From the NCBI RefSeq assembly GCF_024189315.1, contig NZ_JAIZEO010000001.1, positions 682,001 through 746,000 on the forward strand: a stretch of 64,000 bases of DNA, read 5' to 3'. The position numbers and the translations under genes are program-made. Shown in pieces: positions 1 to 9,978 of this stretch. This DNA comes from Halobacillus sp. A5 (GTDB taxonomy: Bacteria > Bacillota > Bacilli > Bacillales > Halobacillaceae). The notes under the pieces were generated by a model. It worked only from the letters and a program-made list of their open reading frames with translations, was not told the origin of the DNA and searched no databases. Position 1 is the stretch's first letter; each line of letters starts with the position of its first letter.

Positions 1-1195
1 CAACAGCTATTTTAACGTGTGAATAAGTTAAGCCGCCCTGAACAAAAGCTGTGAAAGGCGGGCGGATGGGACCGTCAGCTGTAAGTTCGAGACTTGCCCC
101 CTGAATAAATGTCCCTGCAGCCATGATAACTTCGCTTTCATAACCAGGCATGGCACTTGGCTGTGGAGTAACATGTGAATTAATTGGAGAGGAAGCCTGA
201 ACAGCCTGACAGAAAGCAATCATCTGCTCAGGAGTGTCAAACTTGACGGATTGTATTAAATCAGTACGTTCTTCTTCAAAGGATGGGGAAGTAAGAAATC
301 CCTTTTCCTCAAGAAGCTTAGAAGTGAATATAGCTCCTTTTAATGCTTCTCCAACCACATGAGGAGCTAAAAATATTCCTTGATACATTTCCTGCAGTGA
401 GTGCAGACTCGGACCTGTTTCTTTACCAAGCCCCGGGGCTGTTAATCTATAGCTGCATTGTTCAATTAAGTCAGTCCGTCCCGCAATGTATCCCCCTGTC
501 CTTGCAATCCCTCCACCGGGGTTCTTGATGAGGGATCCAGCGATTAAATCGGCTCCGGCTTCTAAAGGCTCTCTTTCTTCTACGAATTCCCCATAGCAGT
601 TGTCTACAAAGATGACGACGTCTTTCTTCATTGATCTTACAGCTTCAATCATTTTTTTTATTTTTATTAGTGAAAATGATGGACGATCGGCATAACCTTT
701 TGAACGCTGGATTGCAACCATTTTTGTCTTACTGTTAATAGCTTTACCCACTTCAGACTCATTAAATTCACCGTTTTCCTTCAAAGGAATAGACTTATAT
801 GTAATACCGAAGTCACGAAGAGAACCTTTATCCTTTTTATTAGAAACGCCAATAACCTCTTCTAATGTATCGTACGGAGCGCCGGTAATATATAATAATT
901 CATCACCCGGCCGAAGCACCCCGAAAAGAGCTGTAGTAATAGCGTGGGTACCAGAGATTAATTGAGGGCGTACAATGGCGTCCTCCGCTTTAAAAATTTC
1001 AGCGTACAAAGCTTCGAGCTTATCACGTCCGAAGTCATCGTATCCGTACCCTGTTGTAGGGTTAAAGTGAGAATCAGACACTCTTAATTTTTGGAAGGCT
1101 TCTAATACTTTCTCTTGATTGGCATCAACAATAGCTTGTACATGCTGATGCTGGGGCATTATCATATTTTCAACATGTTTTACGAGTTCTTTCAC
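1..1195 (-). CDS. ynbB: YnbB-like PLP-dependent enzyme (methionine gamma-lyase / aluminium resistance family), 3' end cut off
   Basis: An uninterrupted minus-strand frame of about 398 codons runs off the left edge, so the last few residues and the stop are missing. The product is a fold-type I PLP enzyme of the Cys/Met-metabolism class. Visible signs are a glycine-rich cofactor region near SGTHAITTALFG, VDNCYGEF for the PLP-ring Asp, and SLIKNPGGG carrying the probable Schiff-base lysine. I chose GTG at 1195 because AGGAAG lies six bases upstream; an in-frame ATG at 1201 abuts that site and is less likely. It lies ten bases after hflX, in the B. subtilis hflX-ynbB order. The substrate is unknown; annotations as gamma-lyase or aluminium resistance are family labels only. 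Confidence 0.85.
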   Translation of the reverse strand, partial: MKELVKHVENMIMPQHQHVQAIVDANQEKVLEAFQKLRVSDSHFNPTTGYGYDDFGRDKLEALYAEIFKAEDAIVRPQLISGTHAITTALFGVLRPGDELLYITGAPYDTLEEVIGVSNKKDKGSLRDFGITYKSIPLKENGEFNESEVGKAINSKTKMVAIQRSKGYADRPSFSLIKIKKMIEAVRSMKKDVVIFVDNCYGEFVEEREPLEAGADLIAGSLIKNPGGGIARTGGYIAGRTDLIEQCSYRLTAPGLGKETGPSLHSLQEMYQGIFLAPHVVGEALKGAIFTSKLLEEKGFLTSPSFEEERTDLIQSVKFDTPEQMIAFCQAVQASSPINSHVTPQPSAMPGYESEVIMAAGTFIQGASLELTADGPIRPPFTAFVQGGLTYSHVKIAV

Positions 1196-1205
1196 TATCA
1201 TCTTC

Positions 1206-2441
1206 CTAACTAATTAAACTTGCTTTCAGAGGGTGTGCCGGGTGAATATACCCCTCAATGTAGTAGCCCTCCCGTTCTTCATTAAAATGCAGCGAAGAAA
1301 CAATAGAATGATTTTTTATCTGTTGTATCTGTTTTCCGCTAGAGGCTTCAACAAAGGTATAATAGTATTCCCATTCCTCGGTGAGTACGGTTTCAATTTT
1401 AGCTGTAATTCGATTAATGTCAATCACATCCTGAACACTTGCCGTAACGTAAGGGTCAGCATCAGGAATAAACAAACCGTCCACGAGATCCATTTTATTG
1501 TAAACTGTCAACTTCGGTAAATGGGAAGCATCTAGATCTTCAAGCAGCTTGTTTACGGTTTTCTCCTGATCCAGGTGGTCAGGGTGTGAAGCATCTACTA
1601 GATGAAGAATAAAGTCTGCTTCCGTTACTTCTTCCAGCGTGGAACGGAACGCAGCAATAAGGGTGGTAGGTAAATCCTGAATAAAACCTACGGTATCCGA
1701 AAGAAGCGCCTGAAATCCTGAAGGAAGATTAATCTTCCTCGTTAAAGGATCTAATGTAGCGAAAAGTAAATCTTCTTCATAAGAATCGCTTGAAGTTAAC
1801 CGGTTAAAAAGAGTAGACTTACCTGCGTTTGTATATCCAACAATGGCAATTTGAAATGCGAAGTTTTCATCTCTTCGTTTGCGATACTGCTCGCGCTGCT
1901 TCACAACTGTTTTCAGTCTTCTTTTAATATCGTCTATCCTTCTCTGGATGTGACGCCGGTCTGTTTCAAGCTTGGTTTCCCCGGGACCACGTGTCCCGAT
2001 CCCTCCACCAAGTCTTGAAAGCTCTGTACCCTGACCCGCCAAACGCGGGAGTAAATATTGAAGCTGAGCAAGTTCAACCTGCATTTTCCCTTCCTTCGTT
2101 CTGGCACGACTTGCGAAGATATCAAGGATAAGCTGACTTCGGTCGATCACTCTACGTTCTAAACGGTCACTTATATTTCTCAGCTGACCCGGCGACAGTT
2201 CATCATTAAAGATGACAAGAGAAGCTTCGTATTCATCAGCTGCTGATTTTATCTCATCTAATTTGCCTTCACCTAAATAAGTTGCAGGGTGGACGTGTTC
2301 GCGATTCTGAACGATCACTTCACTGACTTCCCCTCCAGCTGTTTCAGTCAATGACTTTAATTCCATTAATGAAGACTGAAAACGTTCCTCGTCTTGTCTG
2401 GGTTCCTTTCTTGCTACAAGAATAACTCTTTCTCTATTCAC
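1206..2441 (-). CDS. hflX: Ribosome-associated GTPase HflX
   Basis: HflX is a GTPase that binds 50S subunits and splits stalled or hibernating ribosomes. The N-terminal HflX domain is followed by the family signature GGGIGTRGPGETKLETDRR and a coiled, Arg/Lys-rich segment. The G domain then shows G1 GYTNAGKST (about residues 202-210), DTVGF for G3 and NKMD for G4. Three in-frame GTG codons lie at the front (2453, 2447, 2441). The ribosome site AAAGGTGG fits best with GTG 2441, giving 411 residues beginning MNRERVILVA, which matches the short start seen in relatives. It sits 29 bases after spoVK and probably shares its transcript. Confidence 0.93.
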   Translation of the reverse strand: MNRERVILVARKEPRQDEERFQSSLMELKSLTETAGGEVSEVIVQNREHVHPATYLGEGKLDEIKSAADEYEASLVIFNDELSPGQLRNISDRLERRVIDRSQLILDIFASRARTKEGKMQVELAQLQYLLPRLAGQGTELSRLGGGIGTRGPGETKLETDRRHIQRRIDDIKRRLKTVVKQREQYRKRRDENFAFQIAIVGYTNAGKSTLFNRLTSSDSYEEDLLFATLDPLTRKINLPSGFQALLSDTVGFIQDLPTTLIAAFRSTLEEVTEADFILHLVDASHPDHLDQEKTVNKLLEDLDASHLPKLTVYNKMDLVDGLFIPDADPYVTASVQDVIDINRITAKIETVLTEEWEYYYTFVEASSGKQIQQIKNHSIVSSLHFNEEREGYYIEGYIHPAHPLKASLIS

Positions 2442-2470
2442 ATTCACTACCACCTTTTTGCCTTGATGTA

Positions 2471-3400
2471 TTAAGGGTATAGGTCAAAATGAAAGTCAGA
2501 TGGCTCTAACATCATTAAGTCTTTTCTATTCCAGTCTACCCGATTCGCCATACGATAAGCATGCTTGCGCACCGCATCTTCAATAAGGTTGCGTACATAA
2601 CGAGCATTTGCAAAATTTCGAGGAGGATCGCAGCTCACCATTGCTAAATGATCATACAGCTTTCTTTCAGCTTGAGGTGTTAAAGCGTAATCCTTTTCAA
2701 CAAGCATAACTTTTGCAATTGCGGAAAGCTCTTCAGCTGTATAATCATGAAAATTAAGCTGCAGAGGAAACCTTGAAGCCAAACCTGGATTCATCGTTAA
2801 GAATTGTTTCATTTCTAATGGATACCCTGCAAGGATAATGATCAGCTGCTCATGGTAATCCTCCATACATTTAACTAATGTATCAATAGCTTCTTTACCG
2901 AAATCCTTTTCCCCACCGCGAGCCAGTGAGTAAGCTTCATCTATGAATAATATTCCCCCAAGAGACTTCGTTATTAAATCTTTCGTCTTTTGAGCAGTAT
3001 GGCCAATGTACTCTCCAACAAGCTCTCCTCTGTCTGCTTCTATAAGATGCCCGCTCTCTAATACGTCCATTTCCTGAAACAATTGAGCCACTTTCCTAGC
3101 TACGGTCGTTTTCCCTGTCCCGGGGTTCCCCTTAAAAATCATATGTCGAACCTGATGGTTACCTTTCAGACCCATTTCTTTTCTTTTCTGTTCAATTAAA
3201 ACCTGTGCGTAAATTTCTTTAATTTGATGTTTTAAATCTTCCAGCCCTACAATTGATGAAAAATAATTCTCAATAAACCGAAAATAAGGGGCATGAACCT
3301 TTGGCTCAGCCTGCACCGCAACATTCTCTTTTTCTCTATAATCTTTTTTTAGAACTATATTAATCTTATTTTGGCTTTTTATTCTAGCTTGTTGATCCAC
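2471..3400 (-). CDS. spoVK: Stage V sporulation protein K, AAA+ ATPase
   Basis: SpoVK is a CbbX-like AAA+ ATPase needed for spore maturation. The protein has Walker A GNPGTGKTT (about residues 91-99), Walker B ILFIDEAYSL, and a sensor/arginine-finger region NPGLASRFP. I chose GTG at 3400, six bases after a strong AAGGAGGG site, giving 309 residues. An upstream in-frame start at 3469 would add residues with no ribosome site and would run into the hfq terminator. In B. subtilis this gene belongs to the mother-cell programme; I did not identify a sigma-E promoter here. The molecular target is unknown. Confidence 0.93.
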   Translation of the reverse strand: MDQQARIKSQNKINIVLKKDYREKENVAVQAEPKVHAPYFRFIENYFSSIVGLEDLKHQIKEIYAQVLIEQKRKEMGLKGNHQVRHMIFKGNPGTGKTTVARKVAQLFQEMDVLESGHLIEADRGELVGEYIGHTAQKTKDLITKSLGGILFIDEAYSLARGGEKDFGKEAIDTLVKCMEDYHEQLIIILAGYPLEMKQFLTMNPGLASRFPLQLNFHDYTAEELSAIAKVMLVEKDYALTPQAERKLYDHLAMVSCDPPRNFANARYVRNLIEDAVRKHAYRMANRVDWNRKDLMMLEPSDFHFDLYP

Positions 3401-3469
3401 ACAAATCCCTCCTTGCTTCCTTGTATCATACGCCGGAAACAAGGATTCGTGACAATCGCCTAAATTCAT

Positions 3470-3500
3470 AGAAAAACGAGCGCGATTGATGCGCCCGTTT
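3470..3500 (-). terminator. Intrinsic terminator after hfq
   Basis: On the minus strand, arms AACGGGCGC and GCGCTCGTT (3491-3499 and 3475-3483, one G-U pair, seven-base loop) are followed by TTTTTC. It separates miaA-hfq from spoVK. Confidence 0.75.
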
Positions 3501-3537
3501 CAGTACTTATATTCGCTTTAATAAAAAATCTCAAGTA

Positions 3538-3765
3538 TTATTGCTCTTTATCAAGTGCAATATTTTTTGCAGGTGCAAAGGTGGAAATTGCATGCTTAAA
3601 TATTAATTGCTGTTTCCCGTCGGTCTCAAGCAGGACGGTGAAATTATCAAAAGCTTTGATGACACCCCTTAATTGAAAACCATTAAGTAAAAACACGGTC
3701 ACCTGGACTCGGTCTTTTCTTAATTGATTTAAGTAATTGTCTTGAATATTTACAGTCTGCGCCAT
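3538..3765 (-). CDS. hfq: RNA chaperone Hfq
   Basis: A 75-residue Sm-like protein of the usual Gram-positive length. Hfq forms a hexameric ring that binds uridine-rich and A-rich RNA. The Sm1 region is centred on [18 protein letters not shown] and the Sm2 region on IFKHAISTF, where Hfq proteins normally carry the YKH-type motif; here it is FKH. The start follows a GGAGGAAG site. Its place directly after miaA is the classic miaA-hfq pair found in many bacteria, and the terminator at 3470-3500 closes the unit. Confidence 0.96.
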   Translation of the reverse strand: MAQTVNIQDNYLNQLRKDRVQVTVFLLNGFQLRGVIKAFDNFTVLLETDGKQQLIFKHAISTFAPAKNIALDKEQ

Positions 3766-3803
3766 ACATCTTCCTCCTCTTTTCTATCTATATTATTACC
3801 ATT

Positions 3804-4739
3804 CTAGGTTTCTTCGAGCATTCCTGCTAAATCCTCCAAAATTTTTTCAAATTCATCTTCTTTTAGCATCGGATCTACATTATACCAGCTGACGTTCATC
3901 TTATTTTTGAAATAAGTAAACTGTCTTTTCGCATAACGGCGCGAATTTCTTTTTAACAACTCTACAGCACGATTGAAATCATACTCGCCTTTAAAATAAG
4001 GGATCCATTCCTTGTATCCAATTGCCTTCATCGATTGACTGTGCTCAAACCCAGCATCATAAAGGGCGCGGACTTCATCTTCTAGTCCTTGCTGGATCAT
4101 AAGGTCCACTCTGTAATTAATCCGCTCATATAAAACTTCACGTTCCATCTCAAGCCCGATGAAATGTGGAGAATACGGGGAGACTGACGGCTGCTGCTCA
4201 TGATTTTCACTTAAGGTTTGACCTGTTGTTTCATACACTTCCAGAGCTCTGATGACTCTCCTTATATTATTGGGGTGAATTTTATCAGCCTGGAGAGGAT
4301 CAATAAGCTTAAGTCTTTCATGAAGAGCTTGTGCCCCATGCTGCTCATACTCTTTTTCAAGCTTTTCAACTATAGATTCATTACGTGCTTTACTTGGAAA
4401 ATTAAATCCATACAGTGCAGCTTGTATGTATAACCCTGTTCCGCCGACCATGATTGGAAGACGATTTCGAGCCGTAATATCTTCAATTAATGATGCTGTG
4501 CATTCTTGAAATTCAGCTGCTGAAAACGAATCGTCCGGGTTTTTAATATCAATCATATGATGAGGAACCCCGAGCATCTCATCCTTTGTTACTTTTGCTG
4601 TGCCGATATCCATCGTCCTATAAACCTGCATAGAATCTCCGCTGATTACTTCTCCATTGTATCGCAGAGCAGCTCTTACAGCTAATTCTGATTTTCCAAC
4701 TGCGGTTGGCCCTACAATACTAACCACGTGCGGCTTCAC
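3804..4739 (-). CDS. miaA: tRNA dimethylallyltransferase MiaA
   Basis: MiaA transfers the dimethylallyl group to N6 of A37 in tRNAs reading UNN codons, making i6A. That is the substrate which MiaB, also encoded in this window, methylthiolates. The 311-residue protein begins with a P-loop GPTAVGKSEL (residues 10-19), followed by the substrate-binding SGDSMQVYR and DIGTAK motifs, and ends with the RRYAKRQFTYF segment typical of the family. AAAAAGGAGT precedes the ATG. Upstream, minus-strand TATAAT at 4770-4775 could be its -10 box, but no good -35 is seen. The XRE operator array at 4811-4898 lies just beyond and could also affect this promoter. Confidence 0.95.
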   Translation of the reverse strand: MKPHVVSIVGPTAVGKSELAVRAALRYNGEVISGDSMQVYRTMDIGTAKVTKDEMLGVPHHMIDIKNPDDSFSAAEFQECTASLIEDITARNRLPIMVGGTGLYIQAALYGFNFPSKARNESIVEKLEKEYEQHGAQALHERLKLIDPLQADKIHPNNIRRVIRALEVYETTGQTLSENHEQQPSVSPYSPHFIGLEMEREVLYERINYRVDLMIQQGLEDEVRALYDAGFEHSQSMKAIGYKEWIPYFKGEYDFNRAVELLKRNSRRYAKRQFTYFKNKMNVSWYNVDPMLKEDEFEKILEDLAGMLEET

Positions 4740-4810
4740 CTAATTCACTCCTTTTTTCAATTCAACTCCATTATACATGAATGCCTATGGAATGCTACCT
4801 CAAGGCCTGT

Positions 4811-4898
4811 AATAACGGAATCCGTTACCATTACTAACGAATTCCGTTAGTATAACTCAAAGATTTCGTTAGTTTTTATATCGACTTTCGTTAGTTTT
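4811..4898 (+). promoter_or_regulatory. Four-unit, 22-bp periodic operator array
   Basis: The core CGTTA occurs at 4823, 4845, 4867 and 4889, exactly 22 bases apart. Unit 1 contains the 15-bp palindrome TAACGGAATCCGTTA (4813-4827). Unit 2 contains ACTAACGAATTCCGTTAGT (4833-4851) with 7-bp inverted arms. Units 3 and 4 each carry TTTCGTTAGTTTT (4864-4876 and 4886-4898) with the left half degenerate. Unit 4 lies between the -35 and -10 of the promoter for the XRE gene, so autorepression with cooperative binding on one DNA face is the simplest reading. Binding by that protein is inferred. Confidence 0.7.
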
Positions 4899-4908
4899 GT
4901 GATATTAT
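4881..4908 (+). promoter_or_regulatory. Probable sigma-A promoter of the XRE gene
   Basis: Extended -10 TGaTATTAT (hexamer 4903-4908) with TCGACT at 4881-4886 as -35, spacing 16. The fourth operator unit occupies the spacer. Confidence 0.55.
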
Positions 4909-4929
4909 ATAGAAAAGGAGGAGTATGAA

Positions 4930-5289
4930 GTGGTTAATCAGCGAATTCGAACCTTACGTAAAAAGCGACGTTTAACTCAAACGATGTTAGCCGAAAAAGT
5001 TGGAGTTTCCCCCCAGGTAGTTTCGAATTGGGAGCGTCAATATACCTCCCCTGACTTAGAGGATTTATCCAAAATTGCTAATGCCCTTCATACAACGGCG
5101 GATTATTTACTTGGTTTAAGCGATGAGAGGGAAGATGAAATACGGGAGATCAAACAATTCCTTGAGGACAGGGGATTCGACCGCTCAGTAATTTTTGATA
5201 AGCAGTCATGGATGAAAGTACAGCCTGAAGAAATTCACCAGATTGAGAACTATTTCCGATTTTTATTACAACAAAAACAAACCTCATAA
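4930..5289 (+). CDS. XRE-family transcriptional regulator
   Basis: This is the only plus-strand gene, lying between miaA and mutL and convergent with mutL. The 119-residue protein has an N-terminal Cro/C1 helix-turn-helix (about residues 4-62; LAEKVGVSPQVVSNWER is the HTH core) and a short C-terminal part with a charged helix and PEEIHQIENYFRFLLQ, perhaps for dimerisation. GTG at 4930 is the start, eight bases after GGAGG. The ATG at 4925 is in another frame and stops after 16 codons. The gene is not part of the B. subtilis order I know, so it may be acquired. The operator array upstream suggests autoregulation. Other targets are unknown. Confidence 0.9.
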   Translation: MVNQRIRTLRKKRRLTQTMLAEKVGVSPQVVSNWERQYTSPDLEDLSKIANALHTTADYLLGLSDEREDEIREIKQFLEDRGFDRSVIFDKQSWMKVQPEEIHQIENYFRFLLQQKQTS

Positions 5290-5298
5290 TTTCATTAT

Positions 5299-5348
5299 GT
5301 AAACAAAAAAGCGCGGCTCCTTATTTGGAGCCGCGCTTTTTTGTTTAC
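5299..5348. terminator. Bidirectional terminator between XRE gene and mutL
   Basis: A perfect inverted repeat of 22-base arms (5299-5320 and 5327-5348) around loop TTATTT. The GC core GCGCGGCTCC/GGAGCCGCGC is flanked by A6 and T6, so it works in both directions for the two convergent genes. The mutL stop codon begins at the next base. Confidence 0.92.
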
Positions 5349-7184
5349 TTACATTACACGTTTAAACATTTTTTCCATTTCATATTCAGAGAAAAATACT
5401 ATGATTGGTCTGCCATGCGGACAGGTAAACGGATCTGTGGAGTTTCTCAGTTCTTCAAGTAACTCAAACATATCATTATAGTTCAAATAATGGTTTGCTT
5501 TGATCGACCGTTTACATGACATTAAAATGGCAGCCTCTTCTCTCAATTTTGCCACATTAATTTGATCTTCCTTAATAAGCTGTTCAATCATATCATGGAT
5601 GATCTCTTCTTCTAATCCCTTTGGAAACCATTGGGGATGTGATCGAATAATATAAGCGTTTCCTCCAAACGCTTCAAAGAAAAGCCCGACCCTTTCCAAT
5701 TCATCTTTGTACTCTTCGATCTTTAAAGCTTCTTTTCTTTGAAATTCAAAGGTGAGTGGTACTAATAGCTCCTGGACCTCATGTTCCACATTTCCGATCT
5801 TGTCCCGGAAGTATTCATACTTTATGCGCTCTTGTGCAGCGTGCTGATCCACGATGTACATCCCTTCCTCGTTTTGAGCAAGAATATAAGTTCCATGCAG
5901 CTGTCCTATAGGGTGCATAACCGGCACTCGTTTTCCTGAAGAAGCTTCTTCTCTTTCCGTTTCTCTCAACGGAGGTTCTTCTGACGTTTCATCTCTTATG
6001 GGAAGTTCGAACTTTTCCTCTTTTTCTAAAGACGGATTTACCTTTGTACCTTCTCTCCCCTCCCCTTCTTGTTGAACAGGTGGTGTAAAAGCAGGTTCTT
6101 TTATACAGTCATAAGACTTTTCATACAATTCGAGACTTCCCTGCCTTTGATAAGGGCTCTCTTTCTTTGGTGGCTTATGTTCTACTTCAGGAATCAACGT
6201 CTGGGTACGAAAAGCATCCCGGATTGTATGCTCTAATAACTCAAATAAATCTTTTTCTTTACTAAACCGCACTTCAAGCTTAGCTGGATGTACATTTACA
6301 TCTACAAGAATCGGATCCATTTCGATATTTAATATAACGATAGGACTTTTACCTATAGGAAGTAAAGTGTGATATCCCTGCAGCACTGCTTTATTCATCA
6401 CAACATTTCTAATATAACGCCCGTTTATAATAGTTGAAATGTAACTTCTTGAAGCCCTGTAAACTTCAGGCTTGGCAATGTAGCCCTGAACATGGAAATC
6501 CTTGGTCTCTGCCTGAACAGCGATCATTTTCCGCGCTACATTCACACCATAAATTTGGGAGGCCACCTGAAGAAGCTCACCGCGTCCATTCGTCCGGAAT
6601 AATTCTTTATCATTATGCTTGCACGTAAATCTGATTTCAGGATGGGCCAGTGCCATTCTGTTAAGCACATCTGTAATATGACCAAGCTCTGTATGAATCG
6701 TTTTCATATATTTCAAGCGGGCGGGAGTATTATAAAACAGTTCATCCACCACAATATCGGTACCTTTTCGGGCGTCACTTCTGCCTTCTGATATAACTTC
6801 CCCACCTGCAAGTTCAAGTTTGGTACCTGCTTGTCCGCCGTTTGACGTTTGAATAGTCAACTTGCTTACGGCAGCAATACTGGCAAGTGCTTCTCCTCTA
6901 AATCCAAGCGTTCTGACATGGAATAAATCATTCTCGTCTTGAATTTTACTAGTGGCATGCCTGAAAAAAGCACGCTTTGTATCTTCCTCACCCATACCAT
7001 CTCCATTATCCTTCACCCTAATCCTTTGCAGACCAGCTTCATAAAGCTCAATTTCGATCCACGTACTATTTGCATCGATGCAATTTTCCACTAGTTCTTT
7101 TACGACGGAGGATGGTCGCTCAACCACTTCCCCGGCTGCAATCTTATTCGCTAAATGATCAGCCATCAGTTGGATATTCGGCAT
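5349..7184 (-). CDS. mutL: DNA mismatch repair endonuclease MutL
   Basis: MutL is the matchmaker that links MutS to strand removal and, in bacteria lacking MutH, nicks DNA itself. The 611-residue protein has the GHKL ATPase module ([11 protein letters not shown], then ELVENCIDA with Cys where Ser is commonest, DNGDGM, and GFRGEAL), a variable acidic linker (about residues 330-420), and a C-terminal dimerisation and nuclease domain. The nuclease motif [12 protein letters not shown] fits DQHAx2Ex4[10 protein letters not shown] and CPHGRP supply the zinc-site segments. A GGAGG-type site precedes ATG 7184. It follows mutS by 55 bases, and the two form the usual mutSL operon. Confidence 0.96.
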   Translation of the reverse strand: MPNIQLMADHLANKIAAGEVVERPSSVVKELVENCIDANSTWIEIELYEAGLQRIRVKDNGDGMGEEDTKRAFFRHATSKIQDENDLFHVRTLGFRGEALASIAAVSKLTIQTSNGGQAGTKLELAGGEVISEGRSDARKGTDIVVDELFYNTPARLKYMKTIHTELGHITDVLNRMALAHPEIRFTCKHNDKELFRTNGRGELLQVASQIYGVNVARKMIAVQAETKDFHVQGYIAKPEVYRASRSYISTIINGRYIRNVVMNKAVLQGYHTLLPIGKSPIVILNIEMDPILVDVNVHPAKLEVRFSKEKDLFELLEHTIRDAFRTQTLIPEVEHKPPKKESPYQRQGSLELYEKSYDCIKEPAFTPPVQQEGEGREGTKVNPSLEKEEKFELPIRDETSEEPPLRETEREEASSGKRVPVMHPIGQLHGTYILAQNEEGMYIVDQHAAQERIKYEYFRDKIGNVEHEVQELLVPLTFEFQRKEALKIEEYKDELERVGLFFEAFGGNAYIIRSHPQWFPKGLEEEIIHDMIEQLIKEDQINVAKLREEAAILMSCKRSIKANHYLNYNDMFELLEELRNSTDPFTCPHGRPIIVFFSEYEMEKMFKRVM

Positions 7185-7239
7185 ATTTATCCTCCTTTCT
7201 ATATTTTCAACAGCTTATCAAAAATTAATCAGAATGGCG

Positions 7240-9801
7240 CTAATAATTCTGCTTTACTTTTTTCTGCATCTGATAAAGTTCATTCATAGCATCCATCGGT
7301 GTCATTTGCATTAAATCTAAACTTTTCAGTCTGGTTTCCACTTCAGAAGATTTAGCTGCGGGTTTCGCTTTCTCATCTTCTACAAACAGGCTCAACTGCT
7401 CGGAGCTGCTTTTCTCTTCTTTAGGAGTACTTTCCAATTCCTGAAGCAGCCTCGTTGCCCGGTCGATTAGAGAAGATGGCAAATCAGCCAGCTTTGCCAC
7501 GTGAATACCATAGCTTTCATCCGCTGCTCCTTCTTGAATTTGGTGAAGAAAAACTACGTTTCCTTCATATTCTTCTGCTTTAACATGAATATTCTTTAAA
7601 CGAGTTAACTGTGCTTCTAACGAAGTCAGCTCATGGTAATGAGTCGAAAAGAGAGTCTTCGCTCGAATTTCTTCATGGATATGCTCTACAATAGCCTGTG
7701 CTAAAGCCATTCCATCATAAGTACTTGTACCTCTCCCTATTTCGTCGAGCAGAATTAAACTGTTTTCCGTGGCATGGGTGAGCGCGTGATTTGCTTCAAG
7801 CATTTCTACCATAAACGTACTCTGGCCGGAAACTAGATCATCAGCAGCTCCAATTCGTGTAAATATTTGATCAAAGACCGGGAGCTCTGCCTGCTCACAA
7901 GGGACAAAGCTTCCCATCTGGGCCATAATAGAAGTCAGAGCCAGCTGGCGCATATACGTGCTTTTCCCCGACATATTTGGACCTGTAATTAATAAGATGT
8001 CATTAGATTCGTCCATAAAAATATCATTAGGAACAAACGTTTCACTTCCCATAACCTGCTCCACTACCGGATGTCTTCCCTGTTTTATATCTACAATCCG
8101 CTGATCGTTAAACTCCGGACGCCTGTAGTCATGCTCTTCAGCCAGCTGTGCAAATCCCTGGAGCACATCTATGCGGCTGACCTGCCCGGCTAAGATTTGC
8201 AGTTTCCCCACAAATTGTTTTACTTTCTCTCTTAACTTTATAAACAGTTCATACTCAAGTTCTACACTTTTTTCCTGCGCTTCTAAAATTAAAGCTTCCT
8301 TTTCTTTAAGTTCAGGTGTTATATACCGCTCAGCATTGGTAAGCGTCTGCTTTCTTTCATACCTTCCTTCAGGAAGATGGGCAATATTAGCTTTTGTTAC
8401 TTCAATATAATAGCCAAATACTCGATTATAGCCTATTTTCAAGGATTTGATACCGGTCTCTCTTCGCTCCCTGGCTTCTAATTCGGCAATCCACTGTTTA
8501 CCGTTTTTTGAAGCATCACGATACTCATCAAGTTGGGAATGACAGCCATCTTGTATCATCCCGCCTTCACTTATTTGAATAGGGGGATCATCAACTAGAC
8601 TTTCTTCCAATAATGCTTTCAGTTCAGATAAGGGATCAATAGCTTCATAGAGATGATTGACAGCCGTGTGATTGAACTGGTGCAGCGTCTCAAGCAGTCC
8701 AGGTACCGCTGTCAGCGATTCTTTCAACTGGATTAAATCGCGTGCATTCACGTTACCGTAAGCCACTCTCCCTGCAAGACGCTCCATATCGTAAACGGAT
8801 TTCAACTGTTCGCGGAGAGCTTCTCTTTCAAAAAAATGTTCAAGCAGTCCCTCTACCTGATTATGCCTCGTTAAAATTTCTTTACTTGAAAGCAGCGGAC
8901 GTTCCATCCATTTTTTTAATAACCGTGACCCCATAGCCGTCATCGTCCGGTCCATCACTGAAAGTAAACTGCCTTTCTTCCCTTGCTTTCTCATAGTTTC
9001 CATCAATTCAAGATTTCTCTTTGAATACATGTCGAGTGACATGTATTTTTTTAGTTCAATCTTTTTGACAGGGCGGAGATGGTCAAGAGAGCGCTTCTGT
9101 GTAGTCTGGATGTAATTTAATAGACGGCCGAAGCCTTCGATGCATTCTTCTTTTTGAATATCTTTTACTAAGGGTATAAATTCTTTATCAACAGCTGTGG
9201 TGTCACTATAGGACACGGTAAAGCCGAGCCTGTCTTTAAACATTTGCTGTTTTGCTTCATCAAATGAAGAATCGATAACCACTTCTTTCACCGGGCGATT
9301 AAACAGTTCACTTAGTACGGCATCAAAGCCTTCGGATAATAAAGCAATACTGTTTTCTCCAGTTGTCAAATCGTTATAGCTTACAGTATATGTCCCATTT
9401 TCAAATTCACTGACAGATGCTAAATAATTATTTTCTTTTTCATCGAGCATACTTCCTTCCATAACGGTACCAGGGGTTATTAGTTGCACGACTTCCCTTC
9501 TCACAACACCTTTGGCGTCTTTAGGGTCTTCTACTTGTTCACAAATTGCTACTTTAAATCCCTTCTCAATTAACTGTTTTATGTAATTTTCAGCCGAGTG
9601 ATAGGGGACCCCGCACATAGGAATTCTGTCTTCTCCTCCTCCATCCCGGCTGGTTAACGTGATTTCAAGTTCTTGAGAGGCGGATAAAGCATCCTGAAAG
9701 AACATTTCATAAAAATCGCCTAATCTAAAAAACAAATAAGCATCCTTGTGCTGGGCTTTTATTTTTAAATACTGCTGTATCATGGGTGTGTATTGAGCCA
9801 T
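7240..9801 (-). CDS. mutS: DNA mismatch repair protein MutS
   Basis: MutS binds base mismatches and small loops and recruits MutL in an ATP-dependent step. From ATG 9801 the protein has 853 residues, normal for the family. The N-terminal mismatch-reading motif is F30-Y31-E32 in LGDFYEMFF. The C-terminal ATPase has Walker [10 protein letters not shown], the Walker B region [16 protein letters not shown] and FSTHYHEL. The frame stays open to 9891, but GGAGG lies seven bases before ATG 9801 and nothing similar precedes the earlier start. A probable promoter lies at 9872-9901. Confidence 0.96.
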   Translation of the reverse strand: MAQYTPMIQQYLKIKAQHKDAYLFFRLGDFYEMFFQDALSASQELEITLTSRDGGGEDRIPMCGVPYHSAENYIKQLIEKGFKVAICEQVEDPKDAKGVVRREVVQLITPGTVMEGSMLDEKENNYLASVSEFENGTYTVSYNDLTTGENSIALLSEGFDAVLSELFNRPVKEVVIDSSFDEAKQQMFKDRLGFTVSYSDTTAVDKEFIPLVKDIQKEECIEGFGRLLNYIQTTQKRSLDHLRPVKKIELKKYMSLDMYSKRNLELMETMRKQGKKGSLLSVMDRTMTAMGSRLLKKWMERPLLSSKEILTRHNQVEGLLEHFFEREALREQLKSVYDMERLAGRVAYGNVNARDLIQLKESLTAVPGLLETLHQFNHTAVNHLYEAIDPLSELKALLEESLVDDPPIQISEGGMIQDGCHSQLDEYRDASKNGKQWIAELEARERRETGIKSLKIGYNRVFGYYIEVTKANIAHLPEGRYERKQTLTNAERYITPELKEKEALILEAQEKSVELEYELFIKLREKVKQFVGKLQILAGQVSRIDVLQGFAQLAEEHDYRRPEFNDQRIVDIKQGRHPVVEQVMGSETFVPNDIFMDESNDILLITGPNMSGKSTYMRQLALTSIMAQMGSFVPCEQAELPVFDQIFTRIGAADDLVSGQSTFMVEMLEANHALTHATENSLILLDEIGRGTSTYDGMALAQAIVEHIHEEIRAKTLFSTHYHELTSLEAQLTRLKNIHVKAEEYEGNVVFLHQIQEGAADESYGIHVAKLADLPSSLIDRATRLLQELESTPKEEKSSSEQLSLFVEDEKAKPAAKSSEVETRLKSLDLMQMTPMDAMNELYQMQKKVKQNY

Positions 9802-9871
9802 ATAAAATCCTCCAAAACGAACATAGATTGGTGCTGTCGACATTATAATTACTTCTTTTACAGATAGAGTC

Positions 9872-9901
9872 ATTATATCACACAGGCTCAACCTCTATGA
9901 A
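9872..9901 (-). promoter_or_regulatory. Probable sigma-A promoter of mutSL
   Basis: Minus-strand extended -10 TGaTATAAT (hexamer 9872-9877) with weak -35 TTCATA 18 bases upstream (9896-9901). It would give a leader of roughly 65 bases. Confidence 0.45.
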
Positions 9902-9939
9902 CCAACTGAACCTTCCATAAAAAATCCCTTTTTTGGTTC

Positions 9940-9972
9940 AAAAAAAAATGCCCCGCTGAGTCAGCAAGGACA
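9940..9972 (-). terminator. Terminator after cotE
   Basis: On the minus strand TGTCCTTGCTG pairs with CAGCGGGGCA (one bulge, two G-U pairs), followed by a run of nine T (9940-9948). Confidence 0.75.
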
Positions 9973-9978
9973 TGCATA

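Noticed and set aside
4811-4898. 22-base repeats as a possible small CRISPR array
   Set aside because: The units are contiguous with no unique spacers, the left halves degrade, and no cas genes are present.
9901-9945. Second hairpin GAACC/GGTTC between cotE and mutS
   Set aside because: Short arms around A/T runs next to a better terminator; no clear function.
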